Source of the DNA: Acinetobacter silvestris
GTDB lineage: Bacteria > Pseudomonadota > Gammaproteobacteria > Pseudomonadales > Moraxellaceae
DNA length: 64,000 bases
Direction: 5' to 3'
Assembly (NCBI RefSeq): GCF_002135235.1
Contig: NZ_NEGB01000009.1
Span: 36,204 to 100,203, forward strand
Positions within the stretch are counted from its first letter, which is position 1; every line of letters starts with the position of its first letter. The notes below the pieces were generated by a model. It had not been told where the DNA came from, did not search any database, and worked only from the letters and a program-made list of their open reading frames with translations. The translations under genes were made by a program, and so were the position numbers. Below are positions 60,420 to 64,000 of the stretch, one piece after another.

Positions 60420-61151
60420 ATGCTCACATTAGCGCCCTCTCAATATATTTTTCCAAATCCAATTGAAGCTGATCCTGATGAACAAGGACTGATTTGCATA
60501 GGTGCTGACCTTTCACCTTCTACACTTTTTGAAGCCTATAGCCATGGCTTATTCCCGTGGTTTTCCGAAGGTGAACCCATTTGCTGGTGGTGTCCTGAAC
60601 CGCGTTGCATCATTCGACCTCATGATTACCACCCCAGTAAATCACTAGTTCGCAATATGAAAAAAATGGATTATAAAATTACGGTTAATCATGCTTTTGA
60701 CCACGTGATTCGCGCATGTGCACTACCTCGCAGTTATGCCGATGAAACATGGATTTCCGAAGAAATTATGGAAGGATACTGCCAACTTTTTGATGCAGGT
60801 CATGCTTATAGTATTGAAGTTTGGGATGGCAATAGAATTGTTGGCGGGTTATATGGTGTCACTATTGGACAAGGCTGTTTTGGTGAGTCCATGTTCAGTA
60901 CCGAAACGGATGTGTCCAAAATGGCCTTTTATACGCTTATGCTGATTGGCCAAGAAAATCATCTGCCTTGGATTGACTGTCAATTGGTCAATGAACACCT
61001 ACTCAGCCTCGGTGCTTGTACACTTTCTCGACAAGCGTACCTTAATTCGTTACAAGATGTAATTAAACACCCTCCTATAGATTGGAAAAAATATCAGGAA
61101 GGTGTATTTTCAAGTAAAACAATAGCGTTAAATGCACGATTAATGGAATGA
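60420..61151 (+). CDS. aat: Leucyl/phenylalanyl-tRNA-protein transferase
   Basis: Aat adds Leu or Phe to N-terminal Lys/Arg of proteins so that ClpS/ClpAP degrades them. The 243-residue protein shows [48 protein letters not shown], then [18 protein letters not shown] and SKMAFYTL. I start at ATG 60420 (MLTLAPSQ); an upstream TTG adds three residues. Its stop overlaps the first possible start of bpt, so the two N-end-rule genes form one operon. Confidence 0.95.
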   Translation: MLTLAPSQYIFPNPIEADPDEQGLICIGADLSPSTLFEAYSHGLFPWFSEGEPICWWCPEPRCIIRPHDYHPSKSLVRNMKKMDYKITVNHAFDHVIRACALPRSYADETWISEEIMEGYCQLFDAGHAYSIEVWDGNRIVGGLYGVTIGQGCFGESMFSTETDVSKMAFYTLMLIGQENHLPWIDCQLVNEHLLSLGACTLSRQAYLNSLQDVIKHPPIDWKKYQEGVFSSKTIALNARLME

Positions 61152-61174
61152 CAAAAAAGGAGGGACGTACAGTT

Positions 61175-61990
61175 ATGAACTCTTATCATCCGAAGTCCCT
61201 ATTAAATGACTTACAATATTATATTACGCCACCACACGATTGCAGTTATTTAGAAAATAAATCGGCAAGAATGGTGTTTCTTGATCCGGTTCATCGTATT
61301 GATGTCGTAACCTTGTCAGAACTTTCACGAATGGGATTTAGACGTAGTGGTGATTTTGTCTATCGCCCAGAATGTCATTTATGTCGTCAATGCTTGTCTT
61401 GCCGCGTACCTGTTAATAGTTTTCAAATGAATAGTATTCAAAAGAAAGCATGGAAACGTAATCAAGACCTCAGCATGAAGATTATCCCAACAAAACAAGC
61501 CAGCTCTGTTCATTATAATTTATATGAAAGATATATCATTGAACGTCATGCTGACGGGGATATGTTCCCTCCCAGCTATGATCAGTTTGAAAAATTTTTA
61601 ATCCATAGTTGTTCTGAAAGTTTCTTTCTAGAGCTTTGGAAAGATGACAAACTTATCAGTGTTTCAACTTGTGACATGTTGGATGATGGTATATCTGCTG
61701 TGTATACATTCTTTGATCCAGACGAAAGCCGCCGCTCACTCGGTGTTTTTGCCATTTTAAAACAAATTGAATATATTCAATCGATTGATCAAGAGTATGT
61801 ATATTTAGGCTACTTAGTACCCCACTCCAATAAAATGAATTATAAATCACAATATGCCCCGATTGAGCTCTTACTAGATGGTCAATGGCGCCGTTTAAAC
61901 CGCACCCTAAACCCTAAAGAAATTAAACAATTGGGAGATATGCTGATGACCACGCTATCTTCTGAATGGAATGAATTATTCATCAAATAA
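61175..61990 (+). CDS. bpt: Aspartate/glutamate leucyltransferase (ATE1-related)
   Basis: Bpt transfers Leu to N-terminal Asp or Glu of proteins, the other branch of the bacterial N-end rule. From the ATG at 61175 (MNSYHPKSLL), which has AAGGAGGG ten bases upstream, the protein has 271 residues. Visible parts are the cysteine cluster CHLCRQCLSC, typical of the N-terminal ATE domain, YERYIIERHADGDMFPPSYD, and the YLGYLVPHSNKMNYKSQYAP C-terminal motif. An ATG at 61148 overlapping the aat stop is possible but would add nine residues not usual in the family. Confidence 0.94.
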   Translation: MNSYHPKSLLNDLQYYITPPHDCSYLENKSARMVFLDPVHRIDVVTLSELSRMGFRRSGDFVYRPECHLCRQCLSCRVPVNSFQMNSIQKKAWKRNQDLSMKIIPTKQASSVHYNLYERYIIERHADGDMFPPSYDQFEKFLIHSCSESFFLELWKDDKLISVSTCDMLDDGISAVYTFFDPDESRRSLGVFAILKQIEYIQSIDQEYVYLGYLVPHSNKMNYKSQYAPIELLLDGQWRRLNRTLNPKEIKQLGDMLMTTLSSEWNELFIK

Positions 61991-62067
61991 TCTTGAATAT
62001 GGCAGCCTTATCAATTGTTTAATATTCTATTGATCAAAAATTTAAACAATTGATATTCCGAGTCTCA

Positions 62068-62529
62068 TTAGGATTTAAAAAGCTGAGAAAAATCATCACT
62101 GCATGACTTCACCATAATAATCGCATGCTCGCGCTGGCCAGCTGCAGTTGAATAATAATTGCGACGTAAATCAATTTGGTGAAATCCAGATTTTTCATAT
62201 AATGCGATTGCAGATAGATTACTCTCCCGCACCTCTAAAAAAATTTGGATCGGATTATTCTTGAGTAATGTCATTGATTGATCTAACAACTTAAAACCTA
62301 ATCCTTTACCTTGATGACCTGGATGAATTGCCATCAACAATAAATTCGCCTCATCTAATACTGGTTGTAGTATACAAAAACCAACCACTTCACCTTGCTG
62401 CTCAATCACTGTACTTTGATATGATTCAATTGACTCTTCAAACTGTTTACTCGTCCACGGATGGCTTTGAACCAAATTTTCAATGGACACAACTGTACCC
62501 AGATCAGCTTTTTGCATTAAACGAATCAT
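62068..62529 (-). CDS. rimI: Ribosomal protein alanine acetyltransferase-like RimI
   Basis: RimI acetylates the N-terminal alanine of ribosomal protein S18. The 153-residue GNAT protein has the acetyl-CoA loop HPGHQGKGLGFKLLDQ near residues 69-84, LEVRESNLSAIALYEKSGFH near 98-117 and the end motif RRNYYSTAAGQREHAIIM. The GNAT fold is certain; the S18 role is inferred from length and the EVRxSNxxAxxLYxxxGF pattern. It is convergent with bpt. Confidence 0.9.
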   Translation of the reverse strand: MIRLMQKADLGTVVSIENLVQSHPWTSKQFEESIESYQSTVIEQQGEVVGFCILQPVLDEANLLLMAIHPGHQGKGLGFKLLDQSMTLLKNNPIQIFLEVRESNLSAIALYEKSGFHQIDLRRNYYSTAAGQREHAIIMVKSCSDDFSQLFKS

Positions 62530-62613
62530 CTTCGTTCATCATCTAAAAATAAAGTTTGAATTATATGTAATTTACCAATCAATAGTATATTCAATTCCAA
62601 TAAACACATAAAA

Positions 62614-62637
62614 ACTGGGCAATTATTATTGCCCAGA
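62614..62637 (-). terminator. Terminator of the PF10118 gene
   Basis: CTGGGCAA and TTGCCCAG form a perfect 8-bp stem around TTATTA, followed on the minus strand by TTTTTATG, 21 bases beyond the stop codon. Confidence 0.82.
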
Positions 62638-62657
62638 GCCGCTTTATTCTTTAAAGG

Positions 62658-63539
62658 TTACAAACCTAACTTGGCCTTCCACGTTTCTAATAAACTAACT
62701 GTATCCAAATCATTTGGATGAAATCTAGGTTTAAAATAAGCCAACATTTCTTTACCCATCCCAGTAATAATTCCTTTGGATGGACTATAAGCATAACTAT
62801 AAATCGTACCTAACTCTTTGAGATTCAATTTTTTATCATCTTTTAAAAGGCGTAACACAAATGATGATTGAACCAAGAAAATTAAAACCATTGCAAAAAC
62901 TAATGCTGAGTTACGTAGTGCATAAGCTTTAACCCCCTTGCCAAATACTGCTTCATAAACATCATAAGCAACCGCTTTGTGTTCATTTTCCTCAATGGCA
63001 TGCCAATACCACATCGTAGACATGGTTGGATCCGTCATTATTTTTTGTATATGCTGATTCATTAATAACTGTGAAGCAAGAGTTGCCGTAAAATGCTCTA
63101 AAGCTGTAGTCGCAGTTAAATCCACCATTTCTTGAGTCATACCAAAGGGTTTAACCACTTTTGCGAAAGCTTTACGTGCTGTTTGGATCACAACACCCGT
63201 CTGTCTTTCTAATTTTTTAACATCATGACCATATTTTTGTGCTGCAACATTAAATCCAACATGTTCATGGGTATGCATTGCTTCCTGCCCAATAAACGCG
63301 CTAATTTCTTTTTGTAAGGCTTCATTTTCTTTGATTGCTGGGTGATATCGGACAGCACGGACTGAATCGATAAAGAGTTGCTCACCATCAGGAAATAGTG
63401 CAGACAATGCTGTCATAAAATGCGTTAAACCCGCTGAGCCATCCATCCAATACTCAGGTACTGAATCAAAATTAAAATTCATTCGGCGTACAGGAAAGCT
63501 TGCACCAGCACGATTGGAAATATTCACTTTAGCATTCAT
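62658..63539 (-). CDS. Predicted metal-dependent hydrolase (PF10118)
   Basis: The 293-residue protein fits the PF10118 family, whose members look like di-iron ferritin-like proteins. Candidate metal ligands are in FIGQEAMHTHEHVGFN (about 82-97), TALEHFTATLASQL (about 145-158) and WYWHAIEENEHKAVAYDVYE (about 178-197). A hydrophobic segment LVFAMVLIFLVQSSFVLRLL follows at about 212-231, so it may sit at the membrane. Function is unknown. AGGAGTTATTGTC precedes the ATG. Confidence 0.82.
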   Translation of the reverse strand: MNAKVNISNRAGASFPVRRMNFNFDSVPEYWMDGSAGLTHFMTALSALFPDGEQLFIDSVRAVRYHPAIKENEALQKEISAFIGQEAMHTHEHVGFNVAAQKYGHDVKKLERQTGVVIQTARKAFAKVVKPFGMTQEMVDLTATTALEHFTATLASQLLMNQHIQKIMTDPTMSTMWYWHAIEENEHKAVAYDVYEAVFGKGVKAYALRNSALVFAMVLIFLVQSSFVLRLLKDDKKLNLKELGTIYSYAYSPSKGIITGMGKEMLAYFKPRFHPNDLDTVSLLETWKAKLGL

Positions 63540-63713
63540 GACAATAACTCCTATTAAGATATTTTCACACTTAAATCATTTATTTGTTTTTCTCTCTTCT
63601 TATATTACGACTTTATAAAATTACGATAAGCGCCATTAAGGACAAGCAAATATCAGTTAAGGACAGCTTTTGATAACTATTGTCTAACAATTTATTTTTT
63701 TTAAATTTTGACA

Positions 63714-63743
63714 AAAAAAAGCGCCCCAAAGGAGCGCTTTTCA
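63714..63743 (-). terminator. tuf terminator
   Basis: AAAAGCGCCCC and GGAGCGCTTTT form a GC-rich stem around AAA with one mismatch, 13 bases beyond the tuf stop; the A-run at 63713-63720 gives a T-run on the minus strand. Confidence 0.9.
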
Positions 63744-63755
63744 CACAATCAATAC

Positions 63756-64000
63756 TTATACAGTTACTTTAGCAACTACACCAGCACCAACTGTACGACC
63801 ACCTTCACGGATCGCAAAACGTAGACCTGGGTCCATTGCGATTGGGTGGATTAATTCTACTGACATTTCTACGTTGTCACCAGGCATAACCATTTCCACG
63901 CCTTCTTGTAATTGGATCGCACCAGTTACGTCAGTTGTACGGAAATAGAATTGTGGACGGTAACCGTTAAGGAATGGAGTATGACGACCACCCTCTTCTT
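63756..64000 (-). CDS. tuf: Elongation factor Tu (5' part outside window)
   Basis: EF-Tu delivers aminoacyl-tRNA to the ribosome as a GTP complex. Only the last 81 residues are visible, all in domain 3: [60 protein letters not shown] and [18 protein letters not shown]. The frame is open through base 64000. Which tuf copy this is cannot be told, as the upstream genes are outside. Confidence 0.96.
   Translation of the reverse strand, partial: EEGGRHTPFLNGYRPQFYFRTTDVTGAIQLQEGVEMVMPGDNVEMSVELIHPIAMDPGLRFAIREGGRTVGAGVVAKVTV

Overview
The window is an AT-rich gammaproteobacterial chromosome segment whose gene content and protein sequences point to Acinetobacter (Moraxellaceae). Supporting signs are the mreBC-gatCAB block, pilTU next to fur-bamE-rnfH, minCDE, an Acinetobacter-type membrane protein at 27.6-28.0 kb and a tmRNA with the tag ANDESYALAA. 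The species cannot be fixed by eye.

Layout. 0-5.3 kb: cell-shape genes mreC (cut by the window edge) and mreB, divergent from the gatC-gatA-gatB amidotransferase operon. 5.3-14.0 kb: a lower-conservation stretch with a small membrane protein, a secreted protein, a YddG-like exporter, a DJ-1/PfpI enzyme, two genes of unknown role, an SbmA-like transporter and glpK. 14.15-14.51 kb: the tmRNA gene ssrA. About 14.5-21.1 kb: a decayed prophage or integrative element inserted at the 3' end of ssrA. It holds a truncated integrase, an IS256-type scar, a GH24 endolysin, a 5'-truncated P22-type coat gene fused head-to-head to a broken ssb gene, a P63C-domain gene, a roughly 2-kb non-coding tract with an unusual repeat array, a lone 131-codon gene and a degenerate right attachment site. 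21.5-28.0 kb: emrA-emrB efflux operon, a thioesterase, hemB, a ThiO-like oxidase, a frameshifted TIGR01777-family remnant and a membrane protein. 28.5-33.4 kb: sbcD-sbcC nuclease. 33.5-39.9 kb: a lipoprotein, a thioesterase, uppP, the YggS-type PLP protein, pilT-pilU and fur. 40.0-55.2 kb: bamE, rnfH with an NSS-like transporter, hemerythrin, a class II amidotransferase, argB, phosphohexomutase, dut, rep, two OmpA-like lipoproteins, an acyltransferase, a voltage-sensor-like membrane protein, minC-minD-minE and a PA4642-family gene. 55.2-64.0 kb: LysE exporter, ftsK, trxB, aat-bpt, rimI, a PF10118 protein and the 3' end of tuf.

Most of the window is housekeeping. Several neighbours share a job: gatCAB for Gln/Asn-tRNA formation, minCDE for division-site placement, sbcDC for hairpin cleavage, pilTU for pilus retraction, and aat-bpt for N-end-rule tagging.

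The strongest candidate for something undescribed is at 18.37-19.67 kb. Eight units recur about every 170 bp. Each contains two direct 10-bp copies of a motif near CGTMARRCTA, and in six or seven units a complementary arm lies about 75-100 bp upstream. The motif differs from unit to unit, but the arm changes with it, so pairing appears conserved rather than sequence. A perfect 35-bp palindrome precedes the adjacent P63C gene and a near-perfect 29-bp palindrome precedes the integrase. All of this was read by eye; no alignments, folding or database searches were run.
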